From Patulibacter americanus DSM 16676 (GTDB taxonomy: Bacteria; Actinomycetota; Thermoleophilia; Solirubrobacterales; Solirubrobacteraceae), in the NCBI RefSeq assembly GCF_000420025.1, contig NZ_ATUD01000002.1:372001-436000 (forward strand): a stretch of 64,000 bases of DNA, read 5' to 3'. Position 1 is the stretch's first letter, and each line of letters opens with the position of its first letter. Below, piece by piece: positions 45,729-52,963 of the stretch. A model generated the notes under the pieces. The model had not been told where the DNA came from, made no database searches, and saw only the letters and a list, made by a program, of their open reading frames with translations. Position numbers and translations under genes: made by a program.

Positions 45729-46693
45729 TCGTCACGCTGACCCCGAACCCCAGCCTGGACCGCACGGTGCACCTCGACCGGCTCGAGCGCGGGCACGTGC
45801 ACCGCGCGCGGCGCGAGAACGAGGAGCCCAGCGGCAAGGGCGTGAACGTGACCCGCGCGCTGGCCGCCAACGGGGTCCGCTCCGTCGCGGTGCTGCCCGT
45901 CGGCGGGGCGGCGGGGGAGGAGATCGCCGCCCGGCTCCGTGCGGCCGGCGTCGCGCACGTCGGCGTGCCCGTGGCCGGCGCCGTGCGCGCCAACGTCTCG
46001 CTCGTCGAGGCGGACGGCACCACGACGAAGATCAACGGCCCCGGACCCGCGCTGTCGGCGGACGAGAACGCAGCCCTGCTCGACGCCGTCGGGCGGGCCG
46101 CCGCCGACGGTGCCGCCTGGGTCGTCGGCGCGGGCAGCCTGCCGCCGGGTGCCGACCCGGCGCTCTACGCCGCGGCCGCCGAGGTCTCCCGCGACGCGGG
46201 CGCCCGCTTCGCCCTGGACAGCTCCGGCGCGGCCCTCGCGGCCGGGCTCGAGGGCCGTCCGGACGTCGTCAAGCCGAACGTCGACGAGCTCGCCGAGGCG
46301 GTCGACGCGCCGGTCCTGACCGTCGGCGACGCGGTCGCCGGAGCCCGGGCGCTCCTGGCGCGGGGAGCGCGCACCGTGCTCGTCAGCCTCGGACCGGACG
46401 GCGCGCTGCTCGTGGACGCCGAAGGCGCACGGCACGCCGAGGCCGAGGCCCCCGTCGTCCGCAGCACCGTGGGCGCGGGCGACGCGCTGCTGGCCGGGTA
46501 CGTGGCGGCGCCGGACGGCGCCGACCCCCTGCGCTGGGCGCTCGCGTGGGCGACGGCTGCGGTGGGCGTGGAGGGGAGCGCGGTGCCCTGGGTGGGGGCG
46601 GAGGGCCTGGCGCGGGTGCGGATTGGCGTCCCGGACGTCGCGCGCGAGTTGCGCGATCCCGCGCTGTGCCCGGCGGTGCCCTCCGGACGCTGA
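45725..46693 (+). CDS. 1-phosphofructokinase / tagatose-6-phosphate kinase (PfkB family)
   Basis: This 322-aa kinase starts VIVTLTPNPSLDRTVHLDRL, the hallmark of the FruK/LacC branch, with PSGKGVNVTRALAANG, NGPGPALSADE, WVVGAGSLPPGADPALY, VVKPNVDELAEAV and the ATP/anion-hole motif STVGAGDALLAGY with its catalytic Asp. It would make a ketose 1,6-bisphosphate for the aldolase encoded divergently. Whether the substrate is fructose 1-phosphate (FruK) or tagatose 6-phosphate (LacC) cannot be told. No PTS gene is present to supply fructose 1-phosphate, which slightly favours a product of the FGGY kinase. GTG overlaps the deoR stop. Confidence 0.88.
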   Translation: MIVTLTPNPSLDRTVHLDRLERGHVHRARRENEEPSGKGVNVTRALAANGVRSVAVLPVGGAAGEEIAARLRAAGVAHVGVPVAGAVRANVSLVEADGTTTKINGPGPALSADENAALLDAVGRAAADGAAWVVGAGSLPPGADPALYAAAAEVSRDAGARFALDSSGAALAAGLEGRPDVVKPNVDELAEAVDAPVLTVGDAVAGARALLARGARTVLVSLGPDGALLVDAEGARHAEAEAPVVRSTVGAGDALLAGYVAAPDGADPLRWALAWATAAVGVEGSAVPWVGAEGLARVRIGVPDVARELRDPALCPAVPSGR

Positions 46694-46764
46694 GGACGGA
46701 CCCGAACGTTCAGCGTCGCGCCCGGGCCCGCTGCGCCGGCGCGGAGGTGGGCGGGACGAGCCCG

Positions 46765-47697
46765 CTAGAGCTCGCTGCGGCGCGGCGGGTCGGCGCCCGG
46801 CCGCGTGCAGGTGCGGGCGGCCACGAGGCAGGCGAAGGTCGCGGCCTCGACGACGAGGTCCGTCCGGCCCAGCCCTTCCCGGCCCAGGCCGCGCTCGTGC
46901 CACCAGGCGACGAAGCCCCCGAGGAACGCGTCGCCCGCGCCGATGGTGTCGACGACCTCGACGCGCGGCGCCTCGACGGCCAGCGTCTGCCCGCCCGCGA
47001 CGACGAGCGCGCCGTCACCGCCCAGGGTCACGAGTCCGACGGCGTCGGAGCGGTCCCGGAGCAGGTCGCGCATCGCGTCGGCGGGGGAGAGACCCGGTCG
47101 CAGCCAGGCCAGGTCGTCGTCGCTGGCCTTCACGACGTCGGCGCGGCGCAGCACCCGCTCCAGCCGCGCGCGGTACGCGGGCTCGTCGGGGATCGCGGAG
47201 GGCCGGCAGTTCGGGTCCAGCAGGACGAGCGTGTCGTCGGCCGCACCGGCGACGAGGCCCTCGAGGGTGTCCGCGACGGGCTGAAGCACCAGGCCGAGCG
47301 TGCCGACGCAGAGCGCCGCGACCCGGTCGGGCAGGACGGACGCGGCCTCGGCCGGCGTCAAGCCCGCGGCCGAGGTGCTGTCGACGTAGAACCCGTAGCG
47401 GGCCGCGCCGTCGCTTCCGACGTCGGCGAGCGCGAGCGTCGTCGGATCGTCCGTGAGCACCGCGGTGGAGAGGTCCACGCCGTCGGCCAGGAGGGCGCTC
47501 TGCAGCCGGCGGCCGAAGCGGTCGGAGGAGAGCCGGCCCAGGTACGCGGCGGGCGCCCCGAGGCGGGCGGCGGCGCGGGCGGCGTTGAACGGGCCCCCAC
47601 CGGGGTGGGCGTCCAGCGCGTCGTCCGGGCCGAGCACGAGGTCGACGAGCGCCTCGCCCGCGACGACCACGGGACCTGCTGCGTGCCGCTCGTCCAT
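46765..47697 (-). CDS. PfkB-family sugar kinase (fructokinase-like)
   Basis: The 310-aa kinase has VVVAGEALVDLVLG, the GGGPFNAARAAARLGAPAAYLG sugar-binding motif, RYGFYVDSTSAAGLTPAE, LLDPNCRPSAI, VKASDDDLAWL and VDTIGAGDAFLGGFVAW with the catalytic Asp. This is the fructokinase/ketohexokinase side of the PfkB family. ATG 47697 follows a TACCAT -10 by 7 nt; the -10 overlaps a perfect copy of the LacI-type operator shared with two other loci. It is divergent from the MFS transporter and may phosphorylate the compound that transporter brings in. Confidence 0.88.
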   Translation of the reverse strand: MDERHAAGPVVVAGEALVDLVLGPDDALDAHPGGGPFNAARAAARLGAPAAYLGRLSSDRFGRRLQSALLADGVDLSTAVLTDDPTTLALADVGSDGAARYGFYVDSTSAAGLTPAEAASVLPDRVAALCVGTLGLVLQPVADTLEGLVAGAADDTLVLLDPNCRPSAIPDEPAYRARLERVLRRADVVKASDDDLAWLRPGLSPADAMRDLLRDRSDAVGLVTLGGDGALVVAGGQTLAVEAPRVEVVDTIGAGDAFLGGFVAWWHERGLGREGLGRTDLVVEAATFACLVAARTCTRPGADPPRRSEL

Positions 47698-47705
47698 GGC
47701 GGGTA

Positions 47706-47719
47706 TGGTAGCGCTATCA
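47706..47719. promoter_or_regulatory. LacI-type operator, copy 1 (kinase/MFS divergent promoter)
   Basis: TGGTAGCGCTATCA has the TG...CG...CA layout of LacI-family operators and overlaps the minus-strand -10 TACCAT (47705-47710) of the PfkB kinase gene. Exact copies occur at 48921 (reverse) and 60329. Confidence 0.8.
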
Positions 47720-47759
47720 GTCGACGTCATCGCCCATCCATCATGCCGGAGCGCGCGCC

Positions 47760-48923
47760 GTGTCCGTGAGTGCCGTCCGCACGCTGGCCCGACCAGGGGT
47801 CGGCGCCCTCGTCGGGAGCTCGCTCCTCGGCCGCATGCCGCTGGGGATGACCCTCGCGCTGCTGCTGCTCGTGCGGGAGTCGACGGGCTCGTTCGGCCCC
47901 GCCGGCGTCGTCGTCGGGGCCTTCGGCCTGGCCACCGCCGCGGCCGCACCGCTGCTCGGCCGCCTCGTCGATCGCGCGGGGCAGATCCGTGTGCTGCTGC
48001 CGTGCGCCGTGCTCGAGTCCGCGATCCTCGTGGGCCTCGTCGTCGCGGCGCGCGCCGACGCGCCGATCGCCGGCATGGTCCTGCTCGGGGCGGCCGCGGG
48101 CGCCGTCCTGCCGCCGATCTCGGCCTGTCTGCGCGCGCTGTGGCCCGAGATCGTGACGGACCCGGACGAGCGCGAGGCCGCCTTCGCGCTGGACGCCACC
48201 GTGCAGGAGGTCATCTGGACCACCGGCCCGCTCGTGGCCGGCGGCATCATCACGGTCTTCTCGCCGTCCGCCGCCGTGCTGCTGATGGCGTTCGTGACCC
48301 TGGTGGGCACGGTGTGGTTCGTGAGCCTGCCGTTCTCCCGGCGGTGGGTGCCCACGAGCACGGGGAGCTCAGGGCTCCTGCGGGTGCCGGCCATGCGTCT
48401 GCTGCTCGTGACCGCCCTGCTCGCCGGGTTCGCCATGGGTGGCCTCGAGGTCGGGCTGCCGGGCCTGGCGGAGGAGCTCGACACCCCGGCCGCGACCGGG
48501 CTGCTGCTCGGCCTGGGCAGCTTCGGCAGCCTCGTGGGGGGCCTGACCTACGGCTCCCGGGTGTGGGGCTCGCCCGTGGCGGTCCGGTATGCCGTGTTCC
48601 TCGCGCTGGCGGCCCTCTTCACGGCACCCCTCGCGGTCGTGCCGAGCCTCGGCCTGGGTCTCGCCGTCGCGTTCCTCTCCGGTCTCCCGTGGGCGCCGAC
48701 CCTCTCCTGCCTCTACTCCCTGACGAGCCGGATGGCTCCGCAGGGCGGGATCACCGAGGCGTTCACCCTCTCCGGGGCCGCGATCGCCGCCGGGGGCGCC
48801 GGGGGCGTGGGCCTCGCCGGGTGGCTGGTGGACCTCGGTGGCTCGCCGGCGGCGTTCGCCCTGGCGGTGGCCGCGGCGGCGGCCGGATCTGCGGTTGCGG
48901 TGGCCGGTCGCAGCCGATATTGA
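47760..48923 (+). CDS. MFS transporter
   Basis: This 387-aa membrane protein has about twelve hydrophobic segments and the MFS signature between helices 2 and 3 (PLLGRLVDRAGQIRVLLP). It also has LPPISACLRALWPEIV and the WTTGPLVAGGIITV segment typical of actinobacterial drug/sugar MFS proteins. The direction of transport and the substrate are unknown. It shares its promoter region and operator with the divergent sugar kinase, so a sugar or sugar conjugate is the likely cargo. GTG 47760 has GGAG 8 nt upstream; a second GTG two codons later is possible. The stop codon lies inside the next operator copy. Confidence 0.85.
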   Translation: MSVSAVRTLARPGVGALVGSSLLGRMPLGMTLALLLLVRESTGSFGPAGVVVGAFGLATAAAAPLLGRLVDRAGQIRVLLPCAVLESAILVGLVVAARADAPIAGMVLLGAAAGAVLPPISACLRALWPEIVTDPDEREAAFALDATVQEVIWTTGPLVAGGIITVFSPSAAVLLMAFVTLVGTVWFVSLPFSRRWVPTSTGSSGLLRVPAMRLLLVTALLAGFAMGGLEVGLPGLAEELDTPAATGLLLGLGSFGSLVGGLTYGSRVWGSPVAVRYAVFLALAALFTAPLAVVPSLGLGLAVAFLSGLPWAPTLSCLYSLTSRMAPQGGITEAFTLSGAAIAAGGAGGVGLAGWLVDLGGSPAAFALAVAAAAAGSAVAVAGRSRY

Positions 48924-48934
48924 TAGCGCTACCA
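48921..48934. promoter_or_regulatory. LacI-type operator, copy 2 (before the FrlC-like gene)
   Basis: TGATAGCGCTACCA is the exact reverse complement of copy 1. It overlaps the MFS stop codon and lies 58 nt before the epimerase ATG, so it probably controls that gene's own promoter. Confidence 0.8.
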
Positions 48935-48947
48935 CATGACCTGTGGC

Positions 48948-48969
48948 CGGCCGGGCCCTCGCCCGGCCG
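48948..48969 (+). terminator. Hairpin in the leader of the FrlC-like gene
   Basis: A perfect 9-bp stem (48948-48956 with 48961-48969) and loop CCTC lies between the operator and the ribosome-binding site. It may end MFS transcription or stabilise the epimerase mRNA. Confidence 0.5.
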
Positions 48970-48991
48970 CCGTCTCCCGAAGAGGATCCTC

Positions 48992-49828
48992 ATGCCCCGA
49001 CTCGACGCGTCGCAGATCAGCGCCAGCAACTTCAGCTACCTGCGGTTCCCCCTCGAGCGTTGGCTCGACGACATGGCCGAGCTCGAGGTGCAGAACGTCG
49101 AGCTGTGGGGCGTCTCGCCGCACCTCTACGTCGAGGACGCCCGGCCGGCCGACGTCGAGCGCGTGCGCGCGGCGATCGCCGCGCGCGGGCTGAACCTCAC
49201 GTGCTTCACGCCCGAGCAGGTGATGTACCCGATCAACATCGCGGCGCGCGAGGACCGCATCCGCGAGCGCAGCGTGGAGTACTTCTTCAAGTGCGTCGAG
49301 GCCTGCAACGGCCTCGAGTGCCCCAAGCTCTTCCTGACCCCGGGCTGGGGCTACGTCGGCGAGGACCAGGACGAGATCTGGAAGCGCTCGGCCGACTCCC
49401 TGCGCCGCATCGTCGAGCGGGCCGCCGAGCACGGCGTGACGGCGGTGCTCGAGGCGCTGCAGCCCGTCGAGTCGCACGTCATCAACAGCTCCGCCCAGCT
49501 GTGCCGGATGCTCGACGAGGTCGGGCACCCGGGGATGAAGGCGGCGGTCGACGTCCCGGCGATGGCGGTGGCGGGGGAGACCGTCGCGGACTACACGAGG
49601 GCCTTCGGCGCCGACCTGGCGCACGCGCACTTCGTCGACGGCGCGCCCGACGGCCACCTGGCCTGGGGCGACGGCGAGCTGCCGATGGAGCGCTACCTGC
49701 AGGAGTTCGCCGAGGGCGACTTCACGGGCTACCTCTCCTTCGAGCTGATCGCCTCGCGCTACTGGCTGGACCCGCTGCCCCCGGTGCGCCAGAGCATCGA
49801 GCGCATCAAGGCCGCGCTGGCGGCCTGA
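48992..49828 (+). CDS. Sugar isomerase/epimerase of the AP-endonuclease-2 fold, FrlC-like
   Basis: The 278-aa TIM barrel aligns by eye along its whole length with E. coli FrlC (fructoselysine 3-epimerase): FPLERWLDDMAELEVQNVEL, FTPEQVMYPINIA, FLTPGWGY, VLEALQPVESHVIN, AAVDVPAM, HAHFVDGAPDGHL, GEL and GYLSFELI. The four expected metal ligands (Glu in VLEAL, Asp in AVDVP, His in HAHF, Glu in SFEL) are present. It would isomerise a ketose or ketose conjugate. AGAGGA lies 5 nt before the ATG. The shared operator ties it to the PfkB kinase/MFS pair and to the oxidase at 60 kb. The true substrate is not known. Confidence 0.85.
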   Translation: MPRLDASQISASNFSYLRFPLERWLDDMAELEVQNVELWGVSPHLYVEDARPADVERVRAAIAARGLNLTCFTPEQVMYPINIAAREDRIRERSVEYFFKCVEACNGLECPKLFLTPGWGYVGEDQDEIWKRSADSLRRIVERAAEHGVTAVLEALQPVESHVINSSAQLCRMLDEVGHPGMKAAVDVPAMAVAGETVADYTRAFGADLAHAHFVDGAPDGHLAWGDGELPMERYLQEFAEGDFTGYLSFELIASRYWLDPLPPVRQSIERIKAALAA

Positions 49829-49832
49829 GCGA

Positions 49833-49856
49833 CCCCCCGGCGCCCGCGCGGGGGGG
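49833..49856. terminator. Terminator between convergent epimerase and TetR genes
   Basis: CCCCCC (49833-49838) pairs with GGGGGG (49851-49856), with an inner 3-bp GCG/CGC-type helix. It fills the whole 28-nt gap between the two convergent genes. Confidence 0.5.
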
Positions 49857-50456
49857 CTACGCCCCGGGGGCGGCGCTGCGCCAGCCGTGGAGGATCGCGC
49901 TCAGCGCCTGCACGGCCAAGCGCCGGGCGCGCTCGTTGCCGACGGTGTCGAGGACGCCGAGCGACGCCATGCCGTGCAGCGTGCCCCAGACGATCTCGCA
50001 GGCGTCGGAGAGGTCGCCCAGGTCCACGGCGTGGTGGCCCGACCAGGCCGTCAGCATGTCGCGCAGGAGGTCGTGGGCCGGCTCGGCCAGCGCCCGGCGC
50101 TCCTCGCCGCCGACCGCGGTGCCGTTCATCACCGCGTAGAGGTGCGGGTGGTCCCCGGCGAAGTGCACGTATGCCTCCGCGGACTCGAGCATGCGCCGGT
50201 CGACGTCCGCCTGCCCGAGGGCGTGCTCCAGCTCGGTCGCCATCGCGCGGTGCCCGTGGGCCACGATCTCCTGTAGCAGCGCGTCCTTGTTGGCGAAGTG
50301 CTGGTAGATGACCGGCGCCGTGTACTCCATGTCGGTCGCGACGCGGCGCATTGTCAACGCCGCCACGCCCTCCGTCTCGAGGACGCCGACGGCCGTCTCG
50401 AGGATCCGGTCCCGCAGGTCCGCCCGCTCACGGGCGCGTCGTGTGCTGCTCGGCAT
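49857..50456 (-). CDS. TetR-family transcriptional regulator
   Basis: The 199-aa regulator has the TetR helix-turn-helix RDRILETAVGVLETEGVAALTMRRVATDMEYTAPVIYQHFANKDALL and a C-terminal ligand domain of the TetR_C_13/WHG style (AYVHFAGDHPHLYAVMN, EIVWGTLHGMASLGVLD). It is divergent from an NAD-dependent epimerase gene; two copies of a palindromic site (50520-50534 and 50538-50552) in between are its likely operators. TetR/epimerase divergent pairs of this kind often mark self-contained stress or detoxification modules. Confidence 0.9.
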   Translation of the reverse strand: MPSSTRRARERADLRDRILETAVGVLETEGVAALTMRRVATDMEYTAPVIYQHFANKDALLQEIVAHGHRAMATELEHALGQADVDRRMLESAEAYVHFAGDHPHLYAVMNGTAVGGEERRALAEPAHDLLRDMLTAWSGHHAVDLGDLSDACEIVWGTLHGMASLGVLDTVGNERARRLAVQALSAILHGWRSAAPGA

Positions 50457-50516
50457 CGTTCTCGATTCTCGCGGTCTGTCGGCAGGGCTGCCTCGAGCGG
50501 CCCAGGGGCGCCGTGC

Positions 50517-50552
50517 TAGTCTAACGCTGTTAGATGTTCTACCGACGTTAGA
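50517..50552. promoter_or_regulatory. TetR-type double operator and -10 before the epimerase gene
   Basis: TCTAACGCTGTTAGA (50520-50534) is a perfect 6-bp inverted repeat; TCTACCGACGTTAGA (50538-50552) is a near copy, centre to centre 18 bp. TAGTCT (50517-50522) is a possible -10 for the plus-strand gene, so binding would block it. Confidence 0.75.
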
Positions 50553-50599
50553 AGGCACCATGCAGCAGCACCTCACCCGCACCGTCGAGGGATCCACCC

Positions 50600-51514
50600 A
50601 TGGCTGAGCACGTCGTCCTCGGGGCCGGAACGATCGGCACGAACGTCGCGCGCCTGCTCGCCGAGCGCGGGGAGAGCGTCCTGATCGTCACGCGCAGCGG
50701 CTCCGGGCCCGAGCACCCGTCCGTGCAACGCGTGGCGGCGGACGCCTCTGACGCCGCGCGTCTCACCGAGCTGACGCGCGGCGCGAAGGTCATCTACCAC
50801 GCGGCGAACCCCGCGTCGTACACGGAGTGGGAGCGCGTGCTGCCGCCCCTGCAGACGGCGGCCATCGCGGCGGCGCAGGCCAACGACGCCGTCCTCGCCC
50901 TCACCGGCAGCCTCTACGCGTACGGGCCGCAGCCGGGCGGGCGGATGGACGAGCACACGCCGATGAGCGCCGTCGGGCGCAAGGGCCGCCTGCGCCGGCG
51001 GCTGTGGGAGCAGGCGCAGGCCGCCGACGTCCGGGCGCTCGAGGTCCGGGGCTCGGACTACGTCGGCAGGGACGCCGTCGGCATCTACTCCATGGTCCTC
51101 GGGCCGGCCCTGGAGAGGGGCAAGACCGCGTGGGCGCCCGCCCACCTCGACATGCCGCACACCTTCACCTACAACCGCGACATGGCCCGGGCGCTGGTGG
51201 CGCTGGCCGCGGAGGACCGGGCGTGGGGCCGTGCCTGGCACGTCCCCTCCCCGCCGGCGATCACGGTCCGCGAGCTCGCCGAGCGCTCCGCGGCCGCCGC
51301 CGGCAAGCCCCCGCTGAGGCTCGTCGGGATGCCGCGCTTCGTCATGCGCGCCGCCGGCGTGGTCGTCCCGATCGCCCGCGAGGTCGCGGAGATGGACTAC
51401 CAGTGGTACGCGCCGTTCGTCATGGACGCCACGGAGACCGCGCGCACCTTCGGCCTGACGGCGACGGACCTCGACGTCGTCATCCGCGACCAGGTCGGCG
51501 CCACCGCGCCCTGA
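50600..51514 (+). CDS. NAD-dependent epimerase/dehydratase family protein
   Basis: The 304-aa Rossmann protein begins HVVLGAGTIGTNVARLLAERG and has AANPASYTEWERVLPPLQTAA, LTGSLYAYGPQPGGRMDEHT with the catalytic Tyr region, and YNRDMARALVALAA. It belongs to the extended SDR group of uncertain substrate. GAGGGA lies about 8 nt before the ATG. A 15-codon frame starting ATG at 50560 overlaps this start and could be an upstream ORF, but is more likely leader. It is under the presumed control of the divergent TetR gene. Confidence 0.83.
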   Translation: MAEHVVLGAGTIGTNVARLLAERGESVLIVTRSGSGPEHPSVQRVAADASDAARLTELTRGAKVIYHAANPASYTEWERVLPPLQTAAIAAAQANDAVLALTGSLYAYGPQPGGRMDEHTPMSAVGRKGRLRRRLWEQAQAADVRALEVRGSDYVGRDAVGIYSMVLGPALERGKTAWAPAHLDMPHTFTYNRDMARALVALAAEDRAWGRAWHVPSPPAITVRELAERSAAAAGKPPLRLVGMPRFVMRAAGVVVPIAREVAEMDYQWYAPFVMDATETARTFGLTATDLDVVIRDQVGATAP

Positions 51515-51523
51515 GTGCCGGAT

Positions 51524-51552
51524 CCCGCCCCGAGAAGCTCGGGGCGGGGCCC
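51524..51552 (+). repeat. Dispersed 29-bp hairpin repeat, copy 2 (left flank of the 380-aa gene)
   Basis: Identical over 29 bp to 52931-52959. It folds as CCCCGAG-AAG-type hairpin with flanking CCCGC/GCGGG pairs. Just after the epimerase stop, it may also terminate that gene. The rest of 51553-51746 holds no recognisable gene. Confidence 0.85.
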
Positions 51553-51746
51553 TGGCCTGGACATGACCTTCGTCGCAGGGACGAGGACGGAACCGCCGGC
51601 GGGTGAGGACGTCGCTCCCCCTCGGAGCCGGTGCAGCATGATGGGCTCGGCGGAGCCCCGCGATGGGGCTGCGCTGTACACCCGCGTGAGAACAGCGAAG
51701 ACGCTGCTTCGAGACGGCGGGTTCGGCTCCGAAAGAGGGACATCCA

Positions 51747-52889
51747 TTGAGGCTTGGCGCAGAACAGCTGGTGCGGGCCGTGTCGCTCGCTGCGGAGATC
51801 ATCGACGATGCGATCGCCGCTGTGGATCGGGAGGAACCGCGGGTGCTCGTGTTCGAGTTCGAGGCCGGACGCGGGCCCGCGGGTTTCAAGGAGGCGCGGG
51901 CCGGGGCGGTGGTTGAGTGGGTCGAGCTGACCGCCGACGAGATCGTGGAGAGCGAGGGGCTGGAGTTGCACCTCCTGGGGGACCCCTTCGAAGTGCAGAC
52001 GAGCTGGAACGCCGACACGTTGCTCCCCCAGGGTGCGTGGGATGCCGTCGCGGAGGACCCGGCGGGCGAGATCGGCCTGGAGCGGTTTCCCGGGCGCCCG
52101 ACCTGGGGTGAGTGGCTTGCCGTAGCCGCCTGCGGTGCGGTCAACCAGGAGCTGGCGCATATTGAGAGCGGAGCTTCCGCGCCGGGAGTCGTTGCGGTCC
52201 TTCCCGTCTTCGTGGGCGACGACGGGTTGCGGACCCTCGCGCTGCTGGCCCTGGCCGTCGACGGGACGCAGGCCAGTCGGCTTGGGTTGGATGCGGGACG
52301 ACCGTCGGCGCCTGGGCCGGCGGCGGGAGGTTCCGAGCCGAGCATGACGCCGCCGGGCGACGCCGCGATCCGCGCGGTGATCGAGGCGGCGATCCGCGAA
52401 CGACTCCCGGAGATCGACACGGGGTTCGGGGCCCGTGAGCCCTACGTCGTCGCCGTGCCGATCGCGGCACCGGGGACGCCGGACGGCGGCGATGCCGGTG
52501 CGGGCCGGGTCGGCGGCGTGCGGGCGGAGTCGCTGGAGACGTGGGGCCGCATGCGCGCTGCCGGTGAGGGCCTGGAGTTCTTCGATTGGTCCATGGTCAT
52601 CGATCCGCCGCGGGGCGCGCATCGGTGGATGACGGAGGACGCGTGGGACGCGAGGGCCACCGGTCCGTCGCTGTGGGACGGCCCGGCCGGACTGCCCGAT
52701 GGGGTGACGCGGGGAGAGCTGCTCGTGGTCGAGGCCTGTCGCGCGATCAACGCCGGGCTCGAGCTCGACGACGCGCCCCAGGGCGGGCTCGTGGCGGTTC
52801 TTCCGATCTCCCTCACCGGTGACGAGGGCGATGAGGACGTCGCCCGCGCAGCACTGAATGGCACGCAACGTCGGGTCCTGGGGCTTTGA
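51747..52889 (+). CDS. Hypothetical protein with two internally duplicated halves
   Basis: This 380-aa cytoplasmic protein has no signal, membrane helix or known motif. Its two halves are related: WGEWLAVAACGAVNQELAH ... GVVAVLPVFVGDDG ... VDGTQASRLGL (about 119-178) matches RGELLVVEACRAINAGLEL ... GLVAVLPISLTGDEG ... LNGTQRRVLGL (about 326-380). NADTLLPQGAWDAVAEDPAG corresponds to WMTEDAWDARATGP further down. A Pro/Gly/Ser linker (about 180-196) separates them. The TTG start has a strong AGAGGGA 6 nt upstream. GC is slightly lower than in neighbours, and the gene is flanked on both sides by an identical 29-bp hairpin. Function unknown. Confidence 0.75.
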   Translation: MRLGAEQLVRAVSLAAEIIDDAIAAVDREEPRVLVFEFEAGRGPAGFKEARAGAVVEWVELTADEIVESEGLELHLLGDPFEVQTSWNADTLLPQGAWDAVAEDPAGEIGLERFPGRPTWGEWLAVAACGAVNQELAHIESGASAPGVVAVLPVFVGDDGLRTLALLALAVDGTQASRLGLDAGRPSAPGPAAGGSEPSMTPPGDAAIRAVIEAAIRERLPEIDTGFGAREPYVVAVPIAAPGTPDGGDAGAGRVGGVRAESLETWGRMRAAGEGLEFFDWSMVIDPPRGAHRWMTEDAWDARATGPSLWDGPAGLPDGVTRGELLVVEACRAINAGLELDDAPQGGLVAVLPISLTGDEGDEDVARAALNGTQRRVLGL

Positions 52890-52930
52890 CGCACCACCGC
52901 ACGGAGTAGCCCCCGCCTCCTACCGCCCAC

Positions 52931-52959
52931 CCCGCCCCGAGAAGCTCGGGGCGGGGCCC
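52931..52959 (+). repeat. Dispersed 29-bp hairpin repeat, copy 3 (right flank of the 380-aa gene)
   Basis: Exact direct copy of 51524-51552. It lies between the convergent 380-aa protein gene and lacI gene, where it may act as a terminator for both. Confidence 0.85.
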
Positions 52960-52963
52960 GTAC

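Noticed and set aside
50560-50607. Fifteen-codon upstream ORF overlapping the SDR gene start
   Set aside because: It has no ribosome-binding site of its own and no conserved peptide; treated as leader, though coupling cannot be excluded.
51524-52959. Complete insertion sequence or integron cassette
   Set aside because: The flanking hairpins are direct copies, but there is no transposase, integrase or target-site duplication; kept only as a finding.
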